Below, piece by piece: positions 8,831 to 15,747 of a stretch of DNA of 22,363 bases. A program made the translations under genes and the position numbers. The stretch lies in contig DASSWB010000080.1 in NCBI GenBank assembly GCA_035705495.1, positions 1-22,363 on the forward strand, read 5' to 3'. The notes beneath the pieces are model-generated. The model had not been told where the DNA came from and did not search any database. It worked only from the letters and a program-made list of their open reading frames with translations. Numbering within the stretch: position 1 is the first letter of the stretch; each line of letters begins with the position of its first letter. The stretch comes from DASSWB01 sp035705495. Lineage in GTDB: Bacteria > Bacteroidota > Bacteroidia > Flavobacteriales > Flavobacteriaceae.

Positions 8831-9181
8831 TTATCTTCTTCTTTCTTTGATACGTGCTTTCTTACCAGTAAGTTCTCTAAAGTAATAGATACGAGCTCTA
8901 CGAACTTTACCACGCTTGTTAATTTCAATTTTTTGAAGTGCAGGTAAATTCAATGGGAAAATACGCTCTACACCTACAGTACCACTCATTTTTCTAATTG
9001 TGAAAGTTTGAGAAGAACCTGTTCCTTTCTTTTGGATTACAACACCTCTAAAAAACTGGGTACGTGTTTTTGCACCTTCGCTAATTTCGTAATACACAGT
9101 AATTGTATCCCCGGCGAAAAATTCCGGAAATTCCTTCTTTGTAACAAATTCGTCTTGTACAAATTTAATTAAAGATTCCAT
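8831..9181 (-). CDS. rplS: 50S ribosomal protein L19
   Basis: L19 (bL19) sits at the 30S-50S interface of the ribosome. The 116-residue length is normal for the family. Hallmarks are the N-terminal FVQDEF, the beta-barrel core FRGVVIQKKGTGSSQTFTIR, the segment GVERIFPLNLPALQKIEI, and the basic C-terminal tail RRARIYYFRELTGKKARIKE. The start is the ATG at 9179-9181 (MESLIKFV). It lies 109 bases downstream of trmD, with its own promoter and leader in the gap. This matches the common trmD-rplS order, without rpsP or rimM next to them here. Confidence 0.97.
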   Translation of the reverse strand: MESLIKFVQDEFVTKKEFPEFFAGDTITVYYEISEGAKTRTQFFRGVVIQKKGTGSSQTFTIRKMSGTVGVERIFPLNLPALQKIEINKRGKVRRARIYYFRELTGKKARIKERRR

Positions 9182-9251
9182 AGTTAATGGTTTATAAATG
9201 AGGCTAAAGCAACATTCGCGACTCTCGCCAGAGGTTGGTTTAGAACGGTTG
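9182..9251 (-). promoter_or_regulatory. Structured 5' leader of rplS, candidate L19 autoregulatory RNA
   Basis: From the promoter, rplS would have a leader of about 60-65 nucleotides. In it, CAAC (minus strand, plus positions 9234-9237) can pair with GUUG (9210-9213). The first strand of this stem runs straight into an inner hairpin CUCU-GGCG-AGAG (9222-9233). An alternative pairing GCGA/UCGC competes with the inner stem. Ribosomal proteins often regulate their own mRNA through such leaders, and I recall an L19 leader class being proposed for Flavobacteria. Whether this sequence belongs to it is inference. Confidence 0.45.
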
Positions 9252-9281
9252 CAAAATTAAATAAAAAACCTTAGTAAGCAA
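9252..9281 (-). promoter_or_regulatory. Promoter of rplS
   Basis: The -7 box TAATTTTG (plus positions 9252-9259) matches the Bacteroidota consensus TAnnTTTG perfectly. A TTG (9279-9281) sits 19 bases upstream as a -33 element, lacking the first T of TTTG. Transcription should start near 9245. Confidence 0.6.
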
Positions 9282-9290
9282 CAATAATCA

Positions 9291-9971
9291 TTAATTTTCT
9301 TCCAATAAATCCGGTCGTAATTTTTTTGTTCTTGAAAAAGCTTCTTTCTCCCGCCATTCTTCAATCTTCGGAAAATTTCCCGATGTCAATATTTCTGGTA
9401 CTTTCCATCCTTTATAATCTGCTGGACGCGTATAAACAGGAGGCGCCAGAAGATTATCCTGAAATGAATCGGTTAAAGCGGAAGTTTCATTTCCCAAAAC
9501 TCCTGGAATCAATCGGATAACCGCATCACATAAAATAGCAGCACCAAGTTCTCCTCCAGACAAAACATAATCCCCAACTGATATTTCCCTGGTGATAAAA
9601 TGATCCCGAACCCTTTGATCTACTCCTTTATAATGTCCGCAGAGAATAATGATATTTTCCAACAGGGAAATTTGATTTGCCATTTTCTGATTCAATGTTG
9701 CACCATCGGGAGTCATATATATAATTTCATCGTAATCCCGTTCAGCTTTTAATTTGCCGATACATTTATCAATAGGCTCAATCATCATGACCATACCAGC
9801 TCCACCACCAAATTGATAGTCATCAATTTGCTTGTAATTGTCGGTTACATAATCCCGAAGATTATGTAAATGAACTTCCACCAATCCTTTTTCTATTGAT
9901 CGTTTTAGAATAGAAGCTTCAAAAGGACTTTTCAGAATATCTGGAACAACAGTTATTATATCTATTCTCAT
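9291..9971 (-). CDS. trmD: tRNA (guanine-37-N1) methyltransferase
   Basis: TrmD uses S-adenosylmethionine to methylate N1 of G37, next to the anticodon, which prevents +1 frameshifting. The 226-residue protein opens with MRIDIITVVPDIL and carries the trefoil-knot SAM pocket: YVLSGGELGA, then IRLIPGVLGNETS, with the catalytic Asp region LTDSFQD just after. IILCGHYKGVDQRV is also characteristic. The C-terminal domain carries the usual PPVYTRPADYKGWKVPEIL. It starts at the ATG (9969-9971) a few bases downstream of a good promoter, so its leader is very short. rplS follows. Confidence 0.96.
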   Translation of the reverse strand: MRIDIITVVPDILKSPFEASILKRSIEKGLVEVHLHNLRDYVTDNYKQIDDYQFGGGAGMVMMIEPIDKCIGKLKAERDYDEIIYMTPDGATLNQKMANQISLLENIIILCGHYKGVDQRVRDHFITREISVGDYVLSGGELGAAILCDAVIRLIPGVLGNETSALTDSFQDNLLAPPVYTRPADYKGWKVPEILTSGNFPKIEEWREKEAFSRTKKLRPDLLEEN

Positions 9972-9985
9972 CTAAAAGATTTTTG

Positions 9986-10014
9986 CAAAGATGCATAAAA
10001 TTAGGAAAGCCAAA
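9986..10014 (-). promoter_or_regulatory. Promoter of trmD
   Basis: The -33 element TTTG (plus positions 10011-10014) and the -7 box CATCTTTG (9986-9993, one mismatch from TAnnTTTG) are separated by 17 bases. The predicted start is about 10 bases before the trmD ATG. Confidence 0.6.
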
Positions 10015-10039
10015 CTTTTATGAATTCCTAAAACAAAAA

Positions 10040-10066
10040 AAAATCCACCTTCTGAAGGTGGATTTT
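10040..10066 (-). terminator. Rho-independent terminator after GAPDH
   Basis: 12-base perfect arms (10040-10051 and 10055-10066) with core TCCACCTT/AAGGTGGA around a CTG loop. On the minus strand it is followed by TTTTTTG, a proper U-tract for the GAPDH transcript. It sits between that gene and the trmD promoter. Confidence 0.88.
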
Positions 10067-10082
10067 CTAAAGTGAAAAAATA

Positions 10083-11531
10083 TTAGTAATAGCTATAACG
10101 TCTTACTTGCGCAACGTATTTCGCCAATCTTATAACTTGGTTGCTGTAGCCGTATTCATTATCATACCATACATATAATACGATGCTTTTTCCATCTCCG
10201 GAAACAATTGTTGCCTTACTGTCATAAATTGCAGGTTGTGCACAACCAACAATATCACTGGAAACTAACTCATTGTCCAAGGAATATTTAATTTGCTCTA
10301 CAAGATTTCCTTCAAGAGCATATTTTTTCATAATCTCGTTCACTTCTTCAATAGAAGTATTTTTTTCGATATTCAAATTCAAAATTGCCAATGATCCGTT
10401 CGGAACCGGAACACGAATCGCGTTCGAAGTCAATTTTCCGGAAAGACCCGGTAATGCTTTTGCAACTGCTTGCCCTGCACCCGTTTCCGTAATAACCATG
10501 TTTAAAGCTGCTGCACGTCCGCGTCTATATTTGCTGTGCATATTATCAACTAAATTCTGATCGTTTGTATAAGCGTGAATTGTTTCCAAGTGACCAGAAA
10601 TTATTCCCAATGAATCTTCAACCGCCTTAAGAACAGGGGTAATAGCATTGGTGGTACACGATGCAGCCGAGAAGATAGAAACTTCTTCCGGATTGTAATC
10701 TTTATGATTTACACCGTGAACAATATTTGGAACTCCTTTTCCTGGTGCTGTCAGAAGTACTTTGCTTGCACCTTTAGATGTTAAATGTCTGCTCAAAGCT
10801 TCATGATCTCTAAAAGCTCCTGTATTATCTATTACCAAAGCATCTTCTATTCCATAAGCAGTATAGTCAATTTCCTCTGGTCCGTTTGCGGAAATCATAT
10901 GAACCGTTGTTCCGTTTACGATTAAAGCCGAATTTTCTTCATCTATAGAAACGGTTCCAGAAAAATCACCATGTACCGAATCACTTTTTAAAAGAGATGC
11001 CCTTTTTTCTAAAACGCTGGAATCAACTTTTCCTCTTGTCACTACGGCTCGCAACCTTAACTGGCTTCCTTTTCCGGTTCTTGCCATTAATTCCCTTGCC
11101 AAAAGTCGACCAATTCTACCAAATCCGTATAATACGACGTCCTTGGGTTTTAACTCTTTATAATCTTTTGCTCCTTTTAGTTTATCAGAAACAAACGCCA
11201 AAGCGTCATTATATTTATCGTCTTCTAAATGAAATTCGTAGGTAAGTTTTCCAATATCGAGTTTTGCCGGTGGAAAATCCAATGTTTTTATAGCCTGCGC
11301 AATTTCGACAGAATCAAAAATTGAAATCGGTTTTTGCACAAATTTTCCAGCATATTCGTGAAGGTCAAGAATATCACTAACATTTCTGTTGATTAATTGG
11401 TTTCGGAAAAGAACCAATTCTATGGATTTGTCATACCACAAATCACTGATAATTTTAATAAATTCTACCGTGGCTCTTCTACGATCGGCCTGGAAAGCAA
11501 GTTCTTTTTCGTAAACTTCGTTAAAACTCAT
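10083..11531 (-). CDS. Glyceraldehyde-3-phosphate dehydrogenase, long N-extended form
   Basis: GAPDH interconverts glyceraldehyde-3-phosphate and 1,3-bisphosphoglycerate with NAD(P). I place the start at the ATG of MSFNEVYEKELAFQADRRRA (11531), giving 482 residues; the in-frame TTG at 11567 lies inside the -7 box and cannot be in the mRNA. The catalytic domain is complete: dinucleotide fold GFGRIGR at 136-142, catalytic Cys292 in SCTTN, general base His319 in HAYTNDQ (spacing of 27, as in classical enzymes) and WYDNEYGYSNQ near the end. Classical GAPDHs are about 335 residues; here about 130 extra N-terminal residues of unrecognised fold precede the Rossmann domain. Such long forms are known in Bacteroidota and may differ in cofactor or direction (gluconeogenic versus glycolytic). 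It has its own promoter and terminator. Confidence 0.92.
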   Translation of the reverse strand: MSFNEVYEKELAFQADRRRATVEFIKIISDLWYDKSIELVLFRNQLINRNVSDILDLHEYAGKFVQKPISIFDSVEIAQAIKTLDFPPAKLDIGKLTYEFHLEDDKYNDALAFVSDKLKGAKDYKELKPKDVVLYGFGRIGRLLARELMARTGKGSQLRLRAVVTRGKVDSSVLEKRASLLKSDSVHGDFSGTVSIDEENSALIVNGTTVHMISANGPEEIDYTAYGIEDALVIDNTGAFRDHEALSRHLTSKGASKVLLTAPGKGVPNIVHGVNHKDYNPEEVSIFSAASCTTNAITPVLKAVEDSLGIISGHLETIHAYTNDQNLVDNMHSKYRRGRAAALNMVITETGAGQAVAKALPGLSGKLTSNAIRVPVPNGSLAILNLNIEKNTSIEEVNEIMKKYALEGNLVEQIKYSLDNELVSSDIVGCAQPAIYDSKATIVSGDGKSIVLYVWYDNEYGYSNQVIRLAKYVAQVRRYSYY

Positions 11532-11564
11532 TTGGACAAGATTAGATTGCGTTAAAATTTGCTG

Positions 11565-11595
11565 CAAAAGTAAAGATTTCCTTCCTTTATTAAAA
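11565..11595 (-). promoter_or_regulatory. Promoter of the GAPDH gene
   Basis: The -7 box TACTTTTG (plus positions 11565-11572) is a perfect TAnnTTTG. A TTTT (11592-11595) lies 19 bases upstream as a weak -33. Transcription starting near 11558 puts the ATG at 11531 about 27 bases downstream. Confidence 0.6.
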
Positions 11596-11625
11596 ATCTT
11601 CTTCTTTTAAAAAATATTTAAAAGC

Positions 11626-11666
11626 AAAAAATCATTTCCCGTAAATTTTACGAAAAATGATTTTTT
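11626..11666 (-). terminator. Rho-independent terminator after the HtrA-type protease
   Basis: Outer arms AAAAAATCATTT (11626-11637) and AAATGATTTTTT (11655-11666) enclose a second stem CGTAAA/TTTACG (11640-11645, 11647-11652), with a 2x2 internal loop between the stems. It lies 18 bases past the protease stop and carries T-runs on either strand. The low GC makes it weaker than the other terminators here. Confidence 0.7.
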
Positions 11667-11683
11667 AAAGCTGAAAAGAACAA

Positions 11684-13078
11684 TTATCGGAAAATATATC
11701 GTTGTTTTTCTCCTCCCGGACCGGCAAAAGTAACAGCTAAGGGTTCGTTAGGATTTTTAGAAGTCATTATTCGTTCTACATCGCTCACATTTTTCACTTT
11801 AAAATTATCTATTTCCGTGATGATAATGCCTTCCAAATTTTCTGCCCTCATACTGGAATTAAGACTTCTGGTTATCTTGACCCCATGTGTTATATTGAAT
11901 TTTTTTAAATCTGCTTCGGAAGCATTTGCCACTTCAAGTCCGATGGATTTGATCTTGTAGGTTTCATATTTCTCCAATTTTACCTCCACTTCAAACTCGT
12001 TGTTATTTCTACTATAAACAACGGTGACAATATCATTCGGTCTTTTTGAATTGATATAACCTGACAGATCGGAGAATTTTTTGATCTGAACGTTGTCTAT
12101 TCTTTTTATCACATCACCTGCACGAATTCCAGCTTTTCCGGCGCCACTTTCTCTATCTACGTCTGCAACATAAACCCCCTGAAAGTCGGTTAATCCTTGT
12201 TCCTTGGCAATTTTTGAATCTATGTTACCGCCAGTTATTCCTAAAATTCCTTTTTGAACATTTCCGAATTCAATAATATCTTCAACAACTTTTCTGACAA
12301 TATTAGAGGGCACAGCAAAAGAATACCCAACATAACTACCGGTTTGAGAAGTAATTGCTGTATTGATACCAACAAGTTCGCCACGGGTATTCACCAAAGC
12401 ACCACCACTATTTCCTGGGTTGATAGCTGCATCGGTTTGAATGAAAGATTGAACATTGTTGTCAAACTCATTCAAATCCCTCGCTTTTGCACTTATAATT
12501 CCTGCTGTTACCGTTGATGTAAGGTTAAAAGGGTTTCCCACAGCCAAAACCCATTCGCCGATTTCAACATTATTTGAATTTCCGAAGGGAACATAATCCA
12601 AATTATCGACATCTATTTTTATGAGCGCAATGTCAGAAATAGGATCGGTGCCCACAACTTCAGCGGTATAGGTTTCGTTGTTGTTCAAAGTGACTTCGAT
12701 TTCACTGGCATTAAAAATAACATGGTTATTGGTTACAATATAACCATCGGGAGTAATAATGACTCCGCTACCAGTTCCCTGCAATGCTTTTCCTCCACGA
12801 ATACCATAAAGAAATTCAGTAATATTTTGTGGCTGATCATGAATGGCAACATTTTTAACATGAACCACAGCGTGCACTGTGTTTTCTGCCGCTTCCGTAA
12901 AATCTAAAGGTTCTCCTGAGGTTAAATTTGTGGACGTGTAATTGGTAGGAATGAAATTGGTCGAATAATTGCTGTTTTCGCTTAAAATTGGTTCTTCGGT
13001 AAAAAATAGTTTATAAGAACCCAATGTAATTATTCCACCTAAAATAGATACAAAGACAAGAAGTACGAAATTTTTCAT
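11684..13078 (-). CDS. DegP/HtrA-family serine protease with two PDZ domains
   Basis: This is a periplasmic quality-control protease of the Do/HtrA type. I use the ATG at 13078 (MKNFVLLVFVSILGG, 464 residues); a TTG two codons upstream is less likely. An N-terminal hydrophobic segment (about 3-25) exports or anchors it. After a Ser/Thr/Asn-rich linker the trypsin-like domain has an intact triad: His119 (TNNHV), Asp149 (SDIALIKI) and Ser224 (NPGNSGGAL). PDZ1 follows (about 270-370, with AGIRAGDVIKRID). A second PDZ-like domain (about 375-460) has the reduced motif LEGIIITEIDNFKVKN. Spacer lengths match DegP/DegQ proteins of Bacteroidota. It has its own terminator, and its start is divergent from dapF across about 105 bases. 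Confidence 0.93.
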   Translation of the reverse strand: MKNFVLLVFVSILGGIITLGSYKLFFTEEPILSENSNYSTNFIPTNYTSTNLTSGEPLDFTEAAENTVHAVVHVKNVAIHDQPQNITEFLYGIRGGKALQGTGSGVIITPDGYIVTNNHVIFNASEIEVTLNNNETYTAEVVGTDPISDIALIKIDVDNLDYVPFGNSNNVEIGEWVLAVGNPFNLTSTVTAGIISAKARDLNEFDNNVQSFIQTDAAINPGNSGGALVNTRGELVGINTAITSQTGSYVGYSFAVPSNIVRKVVEDIIEFGNVQKGILGITGGNIDSKIAKEQGLTDFQGVYVADVDRESGAGKAGIRAGDVIKRIDNVQIKKFSDLSGYINSKRPNDIVTVVYSRNNNEFEVEVKLEKYETYKIKSIGLEVANASEADLKKFNITHGVKITRSLNSSMRAENLEGIIITEIDNFKVKNVSDVERIMTSKNPNEPLAVTFAGPGGEKQRYIFR

Positions 13079-13159
13079 TTTCAAAAAAGGGTTTTAATTA
13101 AACAATATTTTGTGATTATTCTATCTGTTCCTATAAAAGGTAAATAGCTGTAATTATTA

Positions 13160-13167
13160 TATATTTG
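13160..13167 (+). promoter_or_regulatory. -7 box of the dapF-GNAT-mltG promoter
   Basis: TATATTTG is a perfect TAnnTTTG, 16 bases before the dapF ATG, so the leader would be about 10 bases. No clear TTTG is found at the -33 position, so the element stands on the -7 box alone. Confidence 0.5.
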
Positions 13168-13183
13168 GCCTTCAAATTTATGC

Positions 13184-13975
13184 ATGGAACTAAAATTTTT
13201 CAAATATCAAGGCGCGGGCAACGATTTTATTATGATCGATAACCGGAGTGAAATTTTCCCCAAAAAACATACCAATCTTATTGCACAATTGTGTGATCGA
13301 AGGTTTGGCATAGGTGCTGACGGATTGATATTATTGGAGAATGACGAAATTTCAGATTTTAAAATGCGCTATTATAATTCCGACGGGAATGAAGGTAGTA
13401 TGTGCGGAAATGGCGCGAGATGTATTGTCTCCTTTGCCAATTTTTTGAATATCATTGGCGACCAGGCAAAATTTTCGGCAATTGATGGAATGCACGAAGG
13501 AATTATGGAGGGAAATCTGGTCAGCATTAAAATGAAAGATGTTGACGTTCTCGAAAAACGCGGGAAAAACATAATTGTTCTTGATACGGGATCGCCACAT
13601 TATGTGTGCTTTACCAATGAAATCGAAAATTTAGATATTAAAAAAGAAGGTTCTTCCATTCGATATGCACCAGAATATTCAAAAGAAGGTATCAATGTAA
13701 ATTTTGTTGAAGAGAAAGCACCGGGTGTTTTCAGTGTGCGGACCTATGAGCGGGGAGTGGAAAATGAAACTTTGGCTTGCGGAACCGGCGTTACTGCCGT
13801 GGCTATTGCGGCAAATGCGACTCTAAGAACCAAAAAGAATGAAATTCTTCTGAAAACACTGGGGGGCGACTTAAATGTTACTTTTTCAAAATCGGAAAAA
13901 GGCTTTGAAAATATTTGGCTGAAAGGCCCAGCGGAGCAAGTGTTTGAAGGGAAAATTTTAATCGATAATGAGTAA
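13184..13975 (+). CDS. dapF: Diaminopimelate epimerase
   Basis: DapF converts LL- to meso-diaminopimelate, the precursor of lysine and of the peptidoglycan cross-linking residue. The 263-residue protein begins with the family signature FFKYQGAGNDFIMID. It holds both catalytic cysteines of the two-base, PLP-independent mechanism: Cys74 in GSMCGNGARC and Cys199 in LACGTGVTAVA. Both substrate-binding motifs around them are intact. It is the first gene of a tight operon: the next start lies inside its last codons (8-base overlap). The context with mltG and two lysozyme-like genes downstream places it in a cell-wall block. Confidence 0.97.
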   Translation: MELKFFKYQGAGNDFIMIDNRSEIFPKKHTNLIAQLCDRRFGIGADGLILLENDEISDFKMRYYNSDGNEGSMCGNGARCIVSFANFLNIIGDQAKFSAIDGMHEGIMEGNLVSIKMKDVDVLEKRGKNIIVLDTGSPHYVCFTNEIENLDIKKEGSSIRYAPEYSKEGINVNFVEEKAPGVFSVRTYERGVENETLACGTGVTAVAIAANATLRTKKNEILLKTLGGDLNVTFSKSEKGFENIWLKGPAEQVFEGKILIDNE

Positions 13976-14489
13976 AGAGAAAATTTTTCTGCGAGCCTTG
14001 GAACCGGAAGACTTGGATTTCGTCTATCGGATAGAAAATAATGAAGAATTTTGGGAAGTAAGCGGAACACAATTGCCATTTTCCATGTACAGTATTAAAT
14101 TATTTATGGAGAATGCACTCCGGGACATTTATGAGGTCAAACAACAGCGTTTTGTGATTGCAAAAAATGAACGGGCAATCGGGTTGATTGATTTATTTGA
14201 TTTTGACCCCGCAAACCGAAGAACAGGCATTGGCATAATGATTGAAAAGAGAGAAGACAGAGGAAGCGGATATGGCGCCCAAAGTATTGAGCTCATTAAA
14301 GAATATGCTTTCCAAAAATTAAATTTGCACCAAATTTATGCGAACGTATCTACTGATAATTCTGCAAGTATCCAATTGTTTGAGAAATCCGGATTTGCTT
14401 TTGTCGGCCTGAAAAAAGAGTGGAATTTGGTGAACGGTGTTTATAAAGATGAAGTTACCTACCAGTTAATAAATAAAAATGTACATTAA
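13968..14489 (+). CDS. GNAT-family acetyltransferase (RimJ/RimL-like)
   Basis: This is a 173-residue acetyl-CoA-dependent N-acetyltransferase. It shows the RimJ/RimL layout: FLRALEPEDLDFVYRIEN at the start, the beta4-beta5 acetyl-CoA motif with RGSGYG at 98-103 (pyrophosphate loop), and the C-terminal NLHQIYANVSTDN-SASIQLFEKSGF segment typical of these enzymes. The target (protein N-terminus, amino sugar, polyamine or small molecule) cannot be read from the sequence. It overlaps dapF by 8 bases and mltG by 11 bases, so the three genes are probably translationally coupled. The location between DAP and glycan-strand enzymes makes a cell-wall related substrate possible, but that is inference. 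Confidence 0.88.
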   Translation: MSKEKIFLRALEPEDLDFVYRIENNEEFWEVSGTQLPFSMYSIKLFMENALRDIYEVKQQRFVIAKNERAIGLIDLFDFDPANRRTGIGIMIEKREDRGSGYGAQSIELIKEYAFQKLNLHQIYANVSTDNSASIQLFEKSGFAFVGLKKEWNLVNGVYKDEVTYQLINKNVH

Positions 14490-15522
14490 AAAAATTCTAG
14501 TTGCTATTGCTATTCTTGGAACAATTGCAATGGCTATTTTCGCTTATTTCGTTTATACAGCAGTATTTTCCCCAAATACAAAATTCCAAGATGAAAAAGT
14601 AAATGTTTATATCCCAACCGATGCGACTTATGTTGAAGTTCGGGAAGAATTACAACCTTTGTTAAATGACCTTGTTTCCTTTGACCGTGTTGCGGAAAAA
14701 AAGAGATATATCGGAAATATAAAACCTGGCCATTTTATTCTGCGGAAAGGCATGAACAATAATGAAATTGTGAACACCCTACGTAGTACCAATATTCCAG
14801 TTTCCGTAATTTTTAATAATCAGGAAAGGGTGGAAGAATTGGCGGGAAGAATTTCGGAACAGATAGAAGCGGATAGTTTATCGCTCTTAAAAGCAATGAA
14901 TGATTCCGTGTTTTTGAAGAAGCACAATTTTGATCAAGAAAATAGACTTTCTCTTTTTATCCCTAACAAATATGAGTTCTATTGGAATACTTCTGCAGAA
15001 GAATTTGTGGAAAGAATGGCGAAGGAATATGATCGTTTCTGGAATGCGGAAAGAATGCGTAAAGCTAAAAAAATAGGATTGACTCCACAAGAAGTTTCCG
15101 TTTTAGCTTCCATCGTACAAAAGGAAACTGCAAAGGTTTCTGAAAGACCAAGAGTGGCAGGTGTTTACATGAACCGATATAACATCGGAATGAAATTAGA
15201 TGCAGATCCCACAGTAATTTTTGCAGTTAAAAAATCAACCGGCAATTTTGATACAATTATCAAACGTGTTCTGTATAAAGATCTAAAAACCGATTCTCCA
15301 TACAATACCTATATAAATGCTGGACTTCCTCCAGGCCCGATCGCTATGCCGGATATTTCTTCTATTGATGCGGTATTAAATTATGAAGATCACGACTATT
15401 TCTATTTTGTTTCTGATGTACAAAATTTTGGATATCATAAATTTGCCGAGAACTTAAGGCAGCACAACAATAATAAAAAGGAATACGTGGCTTGGCTTCA
15501 GGAGAAAAACATTAACAGATAG
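14479..15522 (+). CDS. mltG: Endolytic murein transglycosylase MltG
   Basis: MltG (YceG family) cleaves nascent glycan strands at the inner membrane and sets their length. The 347-residue protein has one N-terminal membrane anchor (about 4-30, KILVAIAILGTIAMAIFAYF). A LysM-like region follows (VNVYIPTDATYVEVREEL), then the YceG catalytic domain. The catalytic Glu is Glu216 in LASIVQKETA, followed by ERPRVAGVYMNRYNIGMKLD and the conserved NTYINAGLPPGPIAMP. Length and architecture are normal. It is the last gene of the dapF operon; an inverted repeat overlaps its stop codon. Confidence 0.96.
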   Translation: MYIKKILVAIAILGTIAMAIFAYFVYTAVFSPNTKFQDEKVNVYIPTDATYVEVREELQPLLNDLVSFDRVAEKKRYIGNIKPGHFILRKGMNNNEIVNTLRSTNIPVSVIFNNQERVEELAGRISEQIEADSLSLLKAMNDSVFLKKHNFDQENRLSLFIPNKYEFYWNTSAEEFVERMAKEYDRFWNAERMRKAKKIGLTPQEVSVLASIVQKETAKVSERPRVAGVYMNRYNIGMKLDADPTVIFAVKKSTGNFDTIIKRVLYKDLKTDSPYNTYINAGLPPGPIAMPDISSIDAVLNYEDHDYFYFVSDVQNFGYHKFAENLRQHNNNKKEYVAWLQEKNINR

Positions 15523-15527
15523 TTAAT
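15511..15527. repeat. Inverted repeat overlapping the mltG stop
   Basis: ATTAAC (15511-15516) and GTTAAT (15522-15527) are inverted around a 5-base spacer. The octamer TTAACAGA inside it (15512-15519) recurs 43 bases downstream in a second palindrome. It could be an operator half or chance in AT-rich DNA. Confidence 0.4.
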
Positions 15528-15548
15528 TTTTATTGATTCACTTATAAT

Positions 15549-15564
15549 TTTCTGTTAACAGAAA
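15549..15564. repeat. 16-base perfect palindrome
   Basis: TTTCTGTTAACAGAAA is a perfect 16-base palindrome in the gap after mltG, 27 bases past its stop. No T-run follows, so it does not look like a terminator. A dimeric regulator site is the simplest reading. Confidence 0.55.
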
Positions 15565-15651
15565 TTGTCCGTACTTCTTCATTTGTAATTTTAAGCAAAA
15601 ATTTTGCTAACTCGTTCATTGAAAACTAATTAAAAACTTAAGTTAAGGTTT

Positions 15652-15668
15652 TTGGCACGTTTTGTGTA
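15652..15668 (+). promoter_or_regulatory. Possible sigma-54 promoter of the first lysozyme-like gene
   Basis: TTGGCACG (15652-15659) is a perfect match to the sigma-54 -24 element. Four bases later the -12 position reads GTGTA instead of TTGCA: the key G (15666) is kept at the right spacing (GG-N10-G) but the following C is T. The start codon lies about 80 bases downstream. With one good and one poor half this remains a candidate only. Confidence 0.35.
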
Positions 15669-15747
15669 AAATAGAGCACGTGGAGTTTCATTACTCTTAA
15701 AATCTGAAAAAGATTTGTTAATAATAACTAAAAATTAAAATTAACTG

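Larger units (their letters stand above)
15523..15747. other. Gap between mltG and the lysozyme-like pair
   Basis: This is the longest gene-free stretch in the window (225 bases). It contains a 16-base palindrome (15549-15564), a short AT-rich hairpin AGCAAA/TTTGCT (15594-15608) and a sigma-54-like motif near 15652. Around 80 AT-rich bases then lead to the next start. I see no TAnnTTTG box close to the gene, no proper terminator for mltG, and no small ORF worth naming. Confidence 0.5.

Noticed and set aside
11532..11567. TTG start of GAPDH at 11567
   Set aside because: The TTG is part of the -7 box TACTTTTG, so it should not be in the transcript; the ATG at 11531 matches the usual N-terminus of long Bacteroidota GAPDHs as I recall it.
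13079..13084. TTG start of the HtrA-type protease at 13084
   Set aside because: An ATG two codons downstream begins a standard signal segment.
13744..14079. Minus-strand open frames over dapF and the GNAT gene
   Set aside because: Shadow frames of two well-supported plus-strand genes; composition reflects the opposite strand.
15594..15608. Hairpin AGCAAA/TTTGCT as terminator of mltG
   Set aside because: The stem is short and AT-rich and no T-run follows.
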